A DNA stretch of 11,765 nt from Gammaproteobacteria bacterium (GTDB lineage Bacteria; Pseudomonadota; Gammaproteobacteria; Steroidobacterales; Steroidobacteraceae): NCBI GenBank assembly GCA_009923475.1, contig RFTM01000022.1, forward strand, positions 1 to 11,765, read 5' to 3'. Positions 1-6,767 of this stretch are shown in pieces. The first letter of the stretch is position 1, and every line of letters begins with the position of its first letter. The position numbers and the translations under genes were made by a program. The notes under the pieces are model-generated. The model saw nothing but the letters and a program-made list of their open reading frames with translations, was not told the DNA's origin and did no database searches.

Positions 1-1157
1 ATGGAGTTGAGCGTGAAATCCATCCAGTACATGAACGCGAACGTAGGGATCGCCGACAAGGGGATGGCCAGCGCCGAGATCGCCGTCGAGCGCCAGTCCC
101 GCAGGAACACAAACACGACCAGCACCGCGAGCACCGAGCCTTCGAGCATCGCCTCGAGCGCCGAGCGGTAGATCTGACGGGTGTTCTCCACGGTGGTGAA
201 CACGCGCGTGACCGCGATGTCCGGGTTGGCCGCGACGATCTTCGCGATCTCCTTCTCGGCACGGTCGAGCGTCGAGATGTCGGAGACGCCGCGCGACTTG
301 GAGATGCCGAAGGTCACCGCGGCGCGGCCGTTGAGCCGCTGCATGGATCGGCGCTCCGCCACCGAGTCGGACACTTCGGCGAGGTCGGACAGCCGCACCA
401 GCGTCCCGCCCGCGACGCGGATCTGCGTCGCGCCGAGCTGCAGCGCCGTGGCCGCCGAACCGAGCACGCGGATCGACTGCTCGCCGCCGCCGACCTGGGC
501 CCGGCCGCCGGGCGCGTTGACGTTGAGCAGGCGCAGCTGCTGGTTGACCTCCGCAGCGGTGACGCCCAGCGCCTGCATGCGCGCGGGATCGAGGTCGATG
601 CGGATCTCGCGGTCCTCGCCCCCGCCCCGCGACACCTGCGCCACGCCCGGCAGCGACAGCAAGCGCTTCGCCACGTCGTTGTCGACGAACCAGCTCAACT
701 GCTCCGGGGTGCGCGCAGTCGTCGTCACCGCGTAATAGGCGATGGATCCGCCTTCGATGTCCACGCGGTTCACCTGCGGCTCGTTGATGCCCTCCGGCAG
801 GTCTGACCGGACCTTGCTCACCGCGTCGCGCACGTCGTTCAGGGCGCGGTCGAGCGGCGTGCCGATGTCGAACTCGACCGAGGTGGAGGAGACGCCCTCG
901 CTGGCCCGCGAGCTGATGTTGCGCACGCCGCTCACGCTGCGCACGGCGCCCTCGATCTTCTGCGTGACCTGCGACTCGATCTCGGCGGGCGCGGCGCCCG
1001 GCTGCGAGACCTGCACGATGATCAGCGGGAAGCTGACGTCGGGTTGCAGGTTGATGGGCAGGCGGATGAAGCTCACGATCCCGAGGAAGGTGAGCACCAT
1101 GAAGAGCACCAGCGGCAGCGTGGGGTTCCTGATCGCCCACGCGGAGATGTTCTTCAT
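1..1157 (-). CDS. RND (HAE1-type) efflux pump inner-membrane subunit, N-terminal part, cut by window edge
   Basis: This is the proton-driven transporter subunit of a tripartite multidrug-type efflux system in the inner membrane. 385 codons are present of a family length near 1,020-1,050, so about 60% lies beyond the left edge. The protein begins MKNISAWAIRNPTLPLVLF. The first transmembrane helix is at about residues 10-30, followed by the periplasmic porter region with the typical segments PINLQPDVSFPLIIV, SQPGAAPAEIESQVTQKIE and LPEGINEPQV. The next helices begin near residue 338 with the conserved FLRDWRST and AIPLSAIPT stretches. The start ATG overlaps the stop of the upstream adaptor gene as ATGA, so translation is probably coupled. 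Substrate cannot be told from this part. The match to the RND family is certain; the subfamily (drug, or other hydrophobic compound) is open. Confidence 0.93.
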   Translation of the reverse strand, partial: MKNISAWAIRNPTLPLVLFMVLTFLGIVSFIRLPINLQPDVSFPLIIVQVSQPGAAPAEIESQVTQKIEGAVRSVSGVRNISSRASEGVSSTSVEFDIGTPLDRALNDVRDAVSKVRSDLPEGINEPQVNRVDIEGGSIAYYAVTTTARTPEQLSWFVDNDVAKRLLSLPGVAQVSRGGGEDREIRIDLDPARMQALGVTAAEVNQQLRLLNVNAPGGRAQVGGGEQSIRVLGSAATALQLGATQIRVAGGTLVRLSDLAEVSDSVAERRSMQRLNGRAAVTFGISKSRGVSDISTLDRAEKEIAKIVAANPDIAVTRVFTTVENTRQIYRSALEAMLEGSVLAVLVVFVFLRDWRSTAISALAIPLSAIPTFAFMYWMDFTLNS

Positions 1158-2266
1158 CGTGAGACCCGCACCGGCTCCCCGACGCGCAGGTACGGCCCCG
1201 CCAAAACCACCACGCGTTCGCCGCCCGTGAGGCCGGAGGCCACGACGACGCCGTCCTCGCGCACGCCGCCCAGCGTCACGGCGCGGCGCTCGACCTTGTC
1301 GCCCGCGCCGGCCAACAGCACGTAGTTGCCGCCGGCATCGCTCAAGACCGCCGTCTGCGGCAGCACCGGCGCGCGGCGCGTCCCGGTGTCGATCTCGCCC
1401 CGGGCGAACGCCCCCGGTCGCAGGTCGGGGTGCGGTTCGAGGTCGATGCGCACGCTGCCGAGCCGCGTCTGCGGATCGATGACGGCGCCGATCAGGCGCA
1501 CCCTTCCCGTGAAGGGCTCCGCGACCCCGGTGACCCGCACGCGCGCGCCTTGGCCGGGCGCGAGCCGCGGCAGGTCGCGCTCGGCCACGTTGCCCCGCAT
1601 CTCGATGGCGCCCGCACGGCCCAGGCGGAAGATCGGCGCGCCGCCCGGCCCGGCAAGCTGGCCGACCTCCGCGCTGCGCGTCAGCACGATGCCGTCGAAG
1701 GGCGCGCGCACCTCGGTGCGCCGCAGCCGCTCGCGCGCCTCGGTCAACTGGGCGGTGACGACCTTCACCTTGGAGGCCGCGGCGACCGCCGCCGCGCCCC
1801 GCCTCTCGATCTCCTGTGCCGACAGCGCACCGGAGGCGGCGACCGCCTGCGCGCGTCTGTAGTCCGCTTCGGCCACGGCCGCGTTGGCCTTGGACTCCTC
1901 GAGGGATGCCTCCAGGCTCGCCACCTGCGGCGCGACCAGGGAGGTGTCGAGCCGCGCGAGGACGGCGCCGGCCTTCACACGGTCGCCCACTTCGGCATAG
2001 AGCCCGGCGACACGCCCACCCTCGCCCTCGGCGCTGATCGCGGCTTCGTCACGCGCCGCGATGGCGCCGGTGAGGTTCACCACCTCGGGCACCTCGATCG
2101 GACGGACCTCGGCGACGCGCACCAGCGGCGCCGGCGCCGCCGCGCCATCGGGTCGTGACGACAGCCACACCCGCCACAACCCGAGCAGGGCGAGCAGCAG
2201 GATGACCGCGAGGGTCCAAAGAATGATCCGGGGGATGCGGGCGAAGGCGAAGGCAGGCATTGGCAT
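1154..2266 (-). CDS. RND efflux periplasmic adaptor (membrane fusion protein, HlyD/AcrA family)
   Basis: This 370-residue adaptor should link the RND pump to an outer-membrane channel; no channel gene is visible here. A transmembrane anchor at about residues 12-33 (IILWTLAVILLLALLGLW) replaces the lipobox cysteine found in AcrA-type lipoproteins. The order is then: barrel entry (VAEVRPIEVPEVVNLTG), first lipoyl half (GGRVAGLYAEVGDRVKAG), a coiled-coil hairpin rich in Ala, Glu and Arg, second lipoyl half (VRAPFDGIVLTRSAEVG), beta-barrel, and a membrane-proximal domain ending in LRVGEPVRV. Two ATGs are possible, 2266 and 2260. Neither has a clear Shine-Dalgarno sequence, and both lie directly against the putative promoter. 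The longer form is given. The gene is first in a two-gene operon with the pump, joined by a 4-nt overlap. Confidence 0.92.
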   Translation of the reverse strand: MPMPAFAFARIPRIILWTLAVILLLALLGLWRVWLSSRPDGAAAPAPLVRVAEVRPIEVPEVVNLTGAIAARDEAAISAEGEGGRVAGLYAEVGDRVKAGAVLARLDTSLVAPQVASLEASLEESKANAAVAEADYRRAQAVAASGALSAQEIERRGAAAVAAASKVKVVTAQLTEARERLRRTEVRAPFDGIVLTRSAEVGQLAGPGGAPIFRLGRAGAIEMRGNVAERDLPRLAPGQGARVRVTGVAEPFTGRVRLIGAVIDPQTRLGSVRIDLEPHPDLRPGAFARGEIDTGTRRAPVLPQTAVLSDAGGNYVLLAGAGDKVERRAVTLGGVREDGVVVASGLTGGERVVVLAGPYLRVGEPVRVSR

Positions 2267-2287
2267 ACTGTTGTATTTGACTATAAC
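2260..2287 (+). promoter_or_regulatory. Candidate sigma-70 promoter for the small rightward gene
   Basis: TTGGCA (2260-2265, 5/6 to the -35 consensus) and TATAAC (2282-2287, 5/6 to the -10 consensus) are separated by 16 bp. The predicted transcript starts about 60 nt before the ATG at 2357. The AT-rich patch stands out in otherwise GC-rich DNA. This is inference from consensus matching only. Confidence 0.4.
2270..2287. promoter_or_regulatory. 18-bp imperfect inverted repeat, candidate repressor operator for the efflux operon
   Basis: The arms GTTGTA (2270-2275) and TATAAC (2282-2287) are inverted repeats with one mismatch around a 6-bp centre. The site begins 3 bp upstream of the adaptor ATG. 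It overlaps the rightward -10 and any leftward promoter, for example TTGACC (2298-2303, minus strand) with TCAAAT 17 bp on. Operators of this size and place are common for TetR- or MarR-type repressors of RND operons. No such regulator gene is in the window. Confidence 0.35.
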
Positions 2288-2356
2288 ACCACGGGAAGGT
2301 CAAGGACCTCCCCGACAGCGTCGCCGACGGGCGGACATCGGACCTATCCTTCGCAC

Positions 2357-2554
2357 ATGCGTATCGCCAAACCCTTGCTGCTGGTCAGCACGCCTGTGGG
2401 TGTCGGACTCGGCTTCGTCGAAGCGTGGCGGGTCGGTTGGTGGCTCGCCGCCCTGATGGCGGCGATGATCGGGCTGCTCGGCTTCTTTTCAGCGCTCACC
2501 GTCCGCCGCATCCGCGCGGAGCGTCGAGAGGACGACGCCACGGCCGGTCGCTGA
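2357..2554 (+). CDS. Small two-helix membrane protein, function unknown
   Basis: This 65-residue protein has two hydrophobic segments, at about residues 6-21 (PLLLVSTPVGVGLGFV) and 27-47 (GWWLAALMAAMIGLLGFFSAL). A strongly basic then acidic tail follows (VRRIRAERREDD), which by the positive-inside rule should be cytoplasmic. I do not recognise the family. The first helix is interrupted by Pro, Gly and Glu/Trp/Arg residues between the helices. No clear ribosome binding site precedes the ATG. A fair -35/-10 pair lies about 70-100 bp upstream, and the gene diverges from the efflux operon. The last 66 nt overlap the 3' end of the leftward stress-protein gene. It reads as a real protein because of its clean helix pattern and charge placement, but it is short and could be a chance frame. 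Confidence 0.55.
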   Translation: MRIAKPLLLVSTPVGVGLGFVEAWRVGWWLAALMAAMIGLLGFFSALTVRRIRAERREDDATAGR

Positions 2555-3412
2555 ACGGCGCGACGGCGCCGGCACGACCAAGGCATCGCAACCGCACACC
2601 CGCAACAGCCGCTCGGTGAGCGATGGCTCACGGGACGGCGACTCAGGCCGCTCCGGACGACCGGTCACCACGAGGTCTACGCCAGCCGACCTCAGGGCCG
2701 GCGCCAACACCATGCCCGGATCGCCCTCCAACAGCTTCAACGGCATGTCTGCGACGCCGAGCGTCATCACCGCCTTTGATACCGACCTTCTCGGCGGCCG
2801 GATCCCGTTCGGGTCCGGGCGGCAATAGGCGAGCGAGAAGGTCCCGTGACAGGCGGCCGCGAGACCGCGCGCGACCTCGATCACCCGCCGCGCCACGGCC
2901 AGATCGGCGCGTTGCAGATCGAGCGCCGCCCAGATGCGGGGCTCCGGTCGCCAAGGGCGGCGGCGGGTGAGCATCAAAGGCACCCGGCAGACCTCCACCA
3001 AGGCCAGGTCAGCCGCCGCCGACGCGTCGCGCTGCGGCTCCAAGCCGTCGGCGAAATTCTTGATCACCATGTCGTGCCCACCCTCGGCGACACGCGCGGC
3101 GACCCCTTCGGTGAAGCTCGTCGCGCAGGCGGCGCGGGTGGTCATGCGCAGGTCCGGTGCAGCGATCGAACTGCGCAGCGCCCCGAGGTAGCGACGGCTC
3201 TCGGTCAGACAGGCGGCGAGTTCAGCCCGGGCCACCTCGTCATCAGGAGAATGCTCCACCGCCCAGGCATGATCGGCATCGCAGGCGAAGAGCTCGATAT
3301 CGGCGTCGAGGTGCCGCGCGAGGATCGATGCCTTGCGGAACGCCACTTCCGCCTCGCCCGACCGATCGGCGCAGAGCAACAAGGAACGGAACGGTCGAAC
3401 CCGGTCCAGCAT
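2489..3412 (-). CDS. Universal stress protein with two tandem UspA domains (UspE-like layout)
   Basis: This 307-residue cytoplasmic protein has two Usp folds. Domain 1 (about residues 6-150) opens with FRSLLLCADRSGEAEVAFRKA and closes with VCRVPLMLTR. Domain 2 (about 155-283) opens with PRIWAALDL and closes with DLVVTGRP and CDALVVPAP. The nucleotide-binding loop of domain 2, usually G-x2-G-x9-G-(S/T), is degenerate here (GRPERPESPSREPSLTERLL), so ATP binding is doubtful. I chose the ATG at 3412 because GGGGA sits 7 nt before it and it lies 22 nt after the stop of the upstream DksA-like gene. A longer frame from 3499 would run back into that gene. A 24-residue basic/polar tail follows the normal domain end and lies almost wholly antisense to the small membrane gene. 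Usp proteins of this kind are often induced by low oxygen or growth arrest, and the context fits. Confidence 0.85.
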   Translation of the reverse strand: MLDRVRPFRSLLLCADRSGEAEVAFRKASILARHLDADIELFACDADHAWAVEHSPDDEVARAELAACLTESRRYLGALRSSIAAPDLRMTTRAACATSFTEGVAARVAEGGHDMVIKNFADGLEPQRDASAAADLALVEVCRVPLMLTRRRPWRPEPRIWAALDLQRADLAVARRVIEVARGLAAACHGTFSLAYCRPDPNGIRPPRRSVSKAVMTLGVADMPLKLLEGDPGMVLAPALRSAGVDLVVTGRPERPESPSREPSLTERLLRVCGCDALVVPAPSRRSATGRGVVLSTLRADAADGER

Positions 3413-3434
3413 CGTCAGTCCCCGCGGGTCGGCC

Positions 3435-3779
3435 TCAGCGCCCGGTCTCGGCGGACGCCGCGCAAGCCGCGCAACGATCGGCCTCGGGGATCGCGTCATG
3501 GCGCGCAGGTTCTATGGAGCGCCCGCAGCGCTCGCATTCCGGGTAGCGCCCGCTGTCGAGCCTGTCGAGCGCGTGGTTGACCCGCCGCAGCGACTCGCGG
3601 GCATCGATGTCGATGTTGCGCAGCACGTCCTCGTTGCCGCGCTCCACGGCCTGTTCTTCGGGATCCGCCGAGAGCGGTTGCGCCTCGTGGCGCAGACCCG
3701 CCTCGGCACGGCTGACGCGCCGCGCCAACTCGTCACGGCGCAGTTCCAACCGGCGGCGTGCCACATGGATATCGACCAT
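3435..3779 (-). CDS. DksA/TraR-family C4 zinc-finger protein (short form)
   Basis: This 114-residue protein has a charged helical N-terminal half (coiled-coil-like, residues about 5-35), the acidic tip motif DPEEQA (39-44), a second helix (AVERGNEDVLRNIDIDARES), then the zinc site C82-x2-C85 and C103-x2-C106. The segment RYPECERCGRSI is typical of the family. DksA and TraR bind the RNA polymerase secondary channel; the tip here has Glu42 where E. coli DksA has the second Asp of DxxDxA. At 114 residues it is shorter than DksA (about 150) and closer to small TraR-like members, so call it DksA-like rather than DksA. An excellent AGGAGG lies 6 nt before the ATG. It is followed by the Usp gene in one leftward operon and faces fixL across a 142-bp divergent region. 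Confidence 0.85.
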   Translation of the reverse strand: MVDIHVARRRLELRRDELARRVSRAEAGLRHEAQPLSADPEEQAVERGNEDVLRNIDIDARESLRRVNHALDRLDSGRYPECERCGRSIEPARHDAIPEADRCAACAASAETGR

Positions 3780-3802
3780 CCCTTGCCTCCTGCCCCTTCC
3801 CT

Positions 3803-3812
3803 CTTGCGCAAG
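3803..3812. promoter_or_regulatory. 10-bp perfect palindrome CTTGCGCAAG upstream of the DksA-like gene
   Basis: CTTGCGCAAG is self-complementary. Its core, TTGCGCAA, lies 24 nt before the DksA-like ATG. The same core recurs at 6754-6761, 27 nt before the leftward cytochrome gene; I found no other copy in the window. No known regulator was assigned. Confidence 0.35.
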
Positions 3813-3832
3813 GTCTCACCCGGCGTGGCCCG

Positions 3833-3855
3833 ATGCCATTGCGGCATGTACTTAC
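3833..3855 (-). promoter_or_regulatory. Candidate FixJ site with adjacent inverted repeat, between the DksA-like gene and fixL
   Basis: On the minus strand, GTAAGTAC (3848-3855) matches 7 of 8 positions of GTAMGTAG, the FixJ site class described for Sinorhizobium meliloti. It abuts a 5-bp perfect inverted repeat, ATGCC-5-GGCAT (3833-3847). It reads toward the DksA-like gene, about 70 nt before its start codon, a plausible activator distance. The call rests on resemblance alone. Confidence 0.35.
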
Positions 3856-3921
3856 CGGCTGCCCGGACCGTCCCCCGTGCTAGCATCGAAACCGTCATCC
3901 GCCAGGGTAGAAGGTGTCCTT

Positions 3922-5457
3922 TTGGACCCCAACACCGCCGACAACGCCCGTCGGGAACAGCCCGAACTGCAGACGCTGCTCGACGCCACCGTGGATGCCG
4001 TGGTCATCATCGACGCCCGCGGCAGCGTCGAGAGCTTCAACCGCGCCGGGGAGCGGCTGTTCGGCTACGCCGCCGACGAGGTGATCGGCCGCAACGTCAG
4101 CGTGCTGATGACCGCCACCGACCGGGATTCGCACGACGGCTACATGGCGCGCTACATGCGATCGGGCGTGCCGCACATCATCGGCATCGGCCGCGAAGTC
4201 GACGCGCGGCGCAAGGACGGCTCGGTGTTCCCGGTGTTCCTTTCGGTCGGCCGGGTGCACGACTCGGACCCGCCCCGTTTCATCGGCTTGCTGCACGACA
4301 TCACCCTGCGCCGCGAGGCCATGGCCGCGCTGCGGCGCGAGCGCGACCGCGCGAGCATGTACCTCGAGATGGCGCAGGTGATCCTGCTCGCGCTGTCCGC
4401 CGACCTGCGCGTGCAGCTCGTCAACCGGAAGGGCTGCGACGTCCTCGAGCGCCGCGAGCTCGACCTGCTCGGACGCGACTGGTTGGAGACCGCGGTCCCC
4501 GCGGACCAAAGGTCCGCCGTGCGCAGCGAACTCGATGCCTTGGCACGCGCCGCGGAGCCCGACGAGCGCTACTTCGAGCACGAGGTCCTGGCGCCCGCAG
4601 GCGGACGCCGCCTGATCGGCTGGCGCGCGATAGCGATGCGCAACGCCGAGGGGAGGCTCACGGGTTACTTCGCCTCCGGCGAGGACATCACCGATGCGCG
4701 GCGTGCCGCCGAGGAGGCGCAGGCCGCCCAGCAGCGCATGACGCAGGTCTCGCGCCTCGCCACGATGGGCGAGATGGCGGCCGGCATCGCCCATGAGCTC
4801 AACCAACCCCTCGCCGCGATCGCCAACTACGCCAACGCGGCGCTGCGCCTGACGGCGATGCAGGACCTGTCGCAGGTCGACCCCGAAGGCGACGTGCGGA
4901 CCGCGCTCGACCAGATCAGCCAGCAGGCGCATCGCGCCGGCGAGATCATCCGACGCCTGCGCGCCCTGGTGCAGAACCGCGAGACCCGCCTCGAGCCCTC
5001 GCCGGTCAATCCGTTGGTCACGGAGGTGCTCGGTTTCCTGCGCAGCGACGCGCGCCTCAACGAGGTCGCGCTGCTGACCGACCTCGCGGACGGCCTGCCG
5101 ATCGCGATGGTCGACCGCATCCAGGTCCAGCAGATCCTGCTCAACCTGCTGCGCAACGCGATCGAGTCGGTCGTGGAGGCGCGCACCACGGACCGCGAGG
5201 TGCGCGTCAGCACCCGTCGCGACGGCGCGGACTCGCTCGTCATCGAGGTGCTCGACAACGGCGGTGGCGTGCCGGCGGAGCTCGCGGCGCGGATCTTCGA
5301 CCCGTTCTGCACCACCAAGGAGTCGGGCACCGGGCTCGGACTCGCCATCAGCCGCAGCATCGCCGAGGCCCATCACGGCCGCCTGTCCTACGCGCCTGCC
5401 GCCGGGGGCGGCGCGCGGTTCACCCTGCGCTTGCCCTGCGAGGAGACACCACCATGA
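3922..5457 (+). CDS. fixL: Oxygen-sensing histidine kinase FixL (haem-PAS, second PAS, kinase)
   Basis: This soluble 511-residue sensor kinase phosphorylates FixJ when oxygen leaves its haem. PAS 1 (about residues 14-126) carries HDGYMARYM, matching the haem-ligand region of Bradyrhizobium FixL. H71 is the proximal haem ligand (His200 equivalent), R77 matches Arg206, and PHIIGIGR gives H85 (His214) and R91 (Arg220, the oxygen-sensing arginine). PAS 2 (about 147-258) has no such histidine motif. HisKA has H291 in AHELNQPL; the ATPase domain has N412, DNGGG at 445-449, FDPFCTTK and GTGLGLAI. I chose TTG at 3922: GAAGG lies 7 nt before it, and the only earlier ATG (3577) would add an Arg/Ser-rich stretch across the divergent genes. 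No transmembrane segment is present. The stop overlaps fixJ as ATGA. Confidence 0.92.
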   Translation: MDPNTADNARREQPELQTLLDATVDAVVIIDARGSVESFNRAGERLFGYAADEVIGRNVSVLMTATDRDSHDGYMARYMRSGVPHIIGIGREVDARRKDGSVFPVFLSVGRVHDSDPPRFIGLLHDITLRREAMAALRRERDRASMYLEMAQVILLALSADLRVQLVNRKGCDVLERRELDLLGRDWLETAVPADQRSAVRSELDALARAAEPDERYFEHEVLAPAGGRRLIGWRAIAMRNAEGRLTGYFASGEDITDARRAAEEAQAAQQRMTQVSRLATMGEMAAGIAHELNQPLAAIANYANAALRLTAMQDLSQVDPEGDVRTALDQISQQAHRAGEIIRRLRALVQNRETRLEPSPVNPLVTEVLGFLRSDARLNEVALLTDLADGLPIAMVDRIQVQQILLNLLRNAIESVVEARTTDREVRVSTRRDGADSLVIEVLDNGGGVPAELAARIFDPFCTTKESGTGLGLAISRSIAEAHHGRLSYAPAAGGGARFTLRLPCEETPP

Positions 5458-6080
5458 ACAACCGTCCCGCCTCGGTCACGGTCGTCGATGATGACGACGC
5501 GGTCCGGGACTCCTTGCGCCTGCTGCTCAAGTCCGTCGGACTGCCCACGGTCGCCTACCCCTCGGCACGCGAATACCTCGAGGCGTGGCGGCCCGACCAG
5601 CCGGGTTGCCTGGTGCTGGACGTCCGCATGCCCGGCATGAGCGGACTGGAACTGCAGCAGGAGCTCAACCGCCGCGGCGCCATCACGCCCGTGATATTCA
5701 TCAGCGGCCACGGCGACATCCCCATGGCCGTCGAGGCGATCCAGCACGGCGCATTCGACTTCCTGCAGAAGCCGTTCCGGGACCAGGACCTGATCGACCG
5801 CGTTCAACGGGCGCTGCAGGCCGACCGCGCGAACCGCGACGCGCTGTCGCAGCGCGACCTGCTCCGCGATCGCCACGCCTCGCTCACGCCGCGCGAGAAA
5901 GAGGTGCTGCTGCTGGTGACGCAAGGCAAGGCCAACAAGGTCATGGCCGGCGACCTCGGCGTGAGCCAGCGCACCGTCGAGATCCACCGCGCCCGGGTCA
6001 TGGAGAAGATGGGCGCGCAGTCCCTCGCGCACCTGGTGCGCATGACGATCGACCTCGGGCTGACCGCCGGCGAGGCCTGA
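5454..6080 (+). CDS. fixJ: Response regulator FixJ
   Basis: This 208-residue transcription activator is the partner of FixL. The receiver domain (about 7-120) has the acidic pocket VVDDDDAVRDS, phospho-acceptor D56 in LDVRMPGMSG, S84 in FISGHGDIPMAV, and K106 in FLQKPF. This is the FixJ/TodR-type receiver signature. The C-terminal LuxR-type helix-turn-helix (about 142-190) reads LTPREKEVLLLVTQGKANK, then GVSQRTVEIHRARVMEKMG. The ATG overlaps the fixL stop by 4 nt, and GAGGAG precedes it by about 9 nt, so the two proteins are likely made together. The gene ends 4 nt before the convergent cytochrome gene. Likely targets are the neighbouring divergent regions, both of which hold FixJ-like motifs. 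Other FixJ-family regulators (StyR, TodT, NodW) share the fold, but pairing with a haem-PAS kinase makes FixJ the best name. Confidence 0.92.
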   Translation: MNNRPASVTVVDDDDAVRDSLRLLLKSVGLPTVAYPSAREYLEAWRPDQPGCLVLDVRMPGMSGLELQQELNRRGAITPVIFISGHGDIPMAVEAIQHGAFDFLQKPFRDQDLIDRVQRALQADRANRDALSQRDLLRDRHASLTPREKEVLLLVTQGKANKVMAGDLGVSQRTVEIHRARVMEKMGAQSLAHLVRMTIDLGLTAGEA

Positions 6081-6084
6081 GCGG

Positions 6085-6726
6085 TCAGGGAGGCGGCTGG
6101 CGCGACAGCCAGTCGGCCACGGCGGAGACGCCCGCCTCCCCCAATGTGCCGGCGAGCGCCGCGTGGCGGCGCGACTGCGAGGACCTCATGTCGCGCGTAT
6201 CGAGCATCTTGCGCTCGAGGTAGGGCGCATGTTGCCCGGCGAGCGCCGGTCGCGGCGGTTGCGCGGCCGCAGCGCCGCCCGCACCGTGACAACCCGCGCA
6301 ATGCCGCGCGAAGAGCGAACGGCCCCGGTCGAGCTGCGACCCGTCGCCGGTGGTCGCCGGCATGCCCCGGCGCAGGGACGCGACGTGCGCCGCGACGGCA
6401 TCGAGCTCCGCGGCGTCGGCGAGATGCTGCGGATCGGAGAAATGGCGCATCCGGATGTCGTCGCGCCGATGCGCGCGGAAGTCGTCGAGGGCGCTGCGGA
6501 CGAATGCCGCAGGCTGCCCGCCGATGGCCGGCACCGAGCCGTCCGACACTCCGCTGCCATCGGCGCCGTGACAGGCCGCGCAGTCAAGGAAGAGCCGCGA
6601 CCCCGAGGGCCGCGCTGCGGGCAGCTCGGGCGGCGTCTGCGCCCGCGCATGCCCGGCGGCGAACGCCAAGACCAGGACGGCGGCCCAGGGGCCGCAGCGG
6701 ATCGGACGGGATGTGTGCGCTTGCAT
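6085..6726 (-). CDS. Periplasmic dihaem cytochrome c (c4/c553-like)
   Basis: This 213-residue protein has a Sec signal peptide (basic start, hydrophobic [13 protein letters not shown], probable cleavage after AHARA, residue 29) and two class I haem c domains. Haem 1 is C49-x2-C52-H53 ([11 protein letters not shown]) with M93 in DDIRMRHF as possible sixth ligand. Haem 2 is C143-x2-C146-H147 (CAGCHGAGG) with a Met in ERKMLDTR as candidate. Size and two-fold layout match the cytochrome c4 group, known in several bacteria to hand electrons to cbb3 oxidase. It diverges from ccoN across 139 bp, which supports that role by inference. The start has no clear Shine-Dalgarno sequence but gives a proper signal peptide. 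Alternative roles, such as another periplasmic electron carrier or a dehydrogenase subunit, cannot be excluded. Confidence 0.88.
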   Translation of the reverse strand: MQAHTSRPIRCGPWAAVLVLAFAAGHARAQTPPELPAARPSGSRLFLDCAACHGADGSGVSDGSVPAIGGQPAAFVRSALDDFRAHRRDDIRMRHFSDPQHLADAAELDAVAAHVASLRRGMPATTGDGSQLDRGRSLFARHCAGCHGAGGAAAAQPPRPALAGQHAPYLERKMLDTRDMRSSQSRRHAALAGTLGEAGVSAVADWLSRQPPP

Positions 6727-6753
6727 GGGCCGATGTCAACCGCTGCACGCGGC

Positions 6754-6761
6754 TTGCGCAA
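6754..6761. promoter_or_regulatory. Palindrome TTGCGCAA, second copy, upstream of the dihaem cytochrome gene
   Basis: This is an 8-bp perfect palindrome, 27 nt before the leftward ATG. It is shared with the site at 3803-3812, which has the same context upstream of another leftward gene. The binding protein is unknown. Confidence 0.3.
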
Positions 6762-6767
6762 CTGCGG

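Noticed and set aside
3413..3499. Usp start at ATG 3499
   Set aside because: It would overlap the DksA-like gene and add a Pro/Arg-rich stretch; ATG 3412 has GGGGA at proper distance.
3577..3921. N-terminal extension of FixL from ATG 3577
   Set aside because: The extra 115 residues are Arg/Ser-rich and antisense to the DksA-like gene. TTG at 3922 has a good ribosome binding site and gives a clean PAS start.
3895..5376. Open frame of 493 codons on the minus strand
   Set aside because: It is antisense to fixL, whose domains are unmistakable, and shows no family-like segment.
6095..6110. Hairpin GGCTG-6-CAGCC between fixJ and the cytochrome gene as terminator
   Set aside because: It has a short stem, no T-run on either strand, and lies inside the cytochrome coding end.
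6734..6739. TTGACA on the minus strand as -35 for the cytochrome gene
   Set aside because: It is only 7 nt before the ATG, so transcription would start inside the signal peptide region.
6743..6757. Sigma-54-like -24/-12 element CTGCACG-N4-TTGC before ccoN
   Set aside because: The near-invariant GG of the -24 element is TG here, and no enhancer-binding regulator is nearby; FixJ is not a sigma-54 activator.
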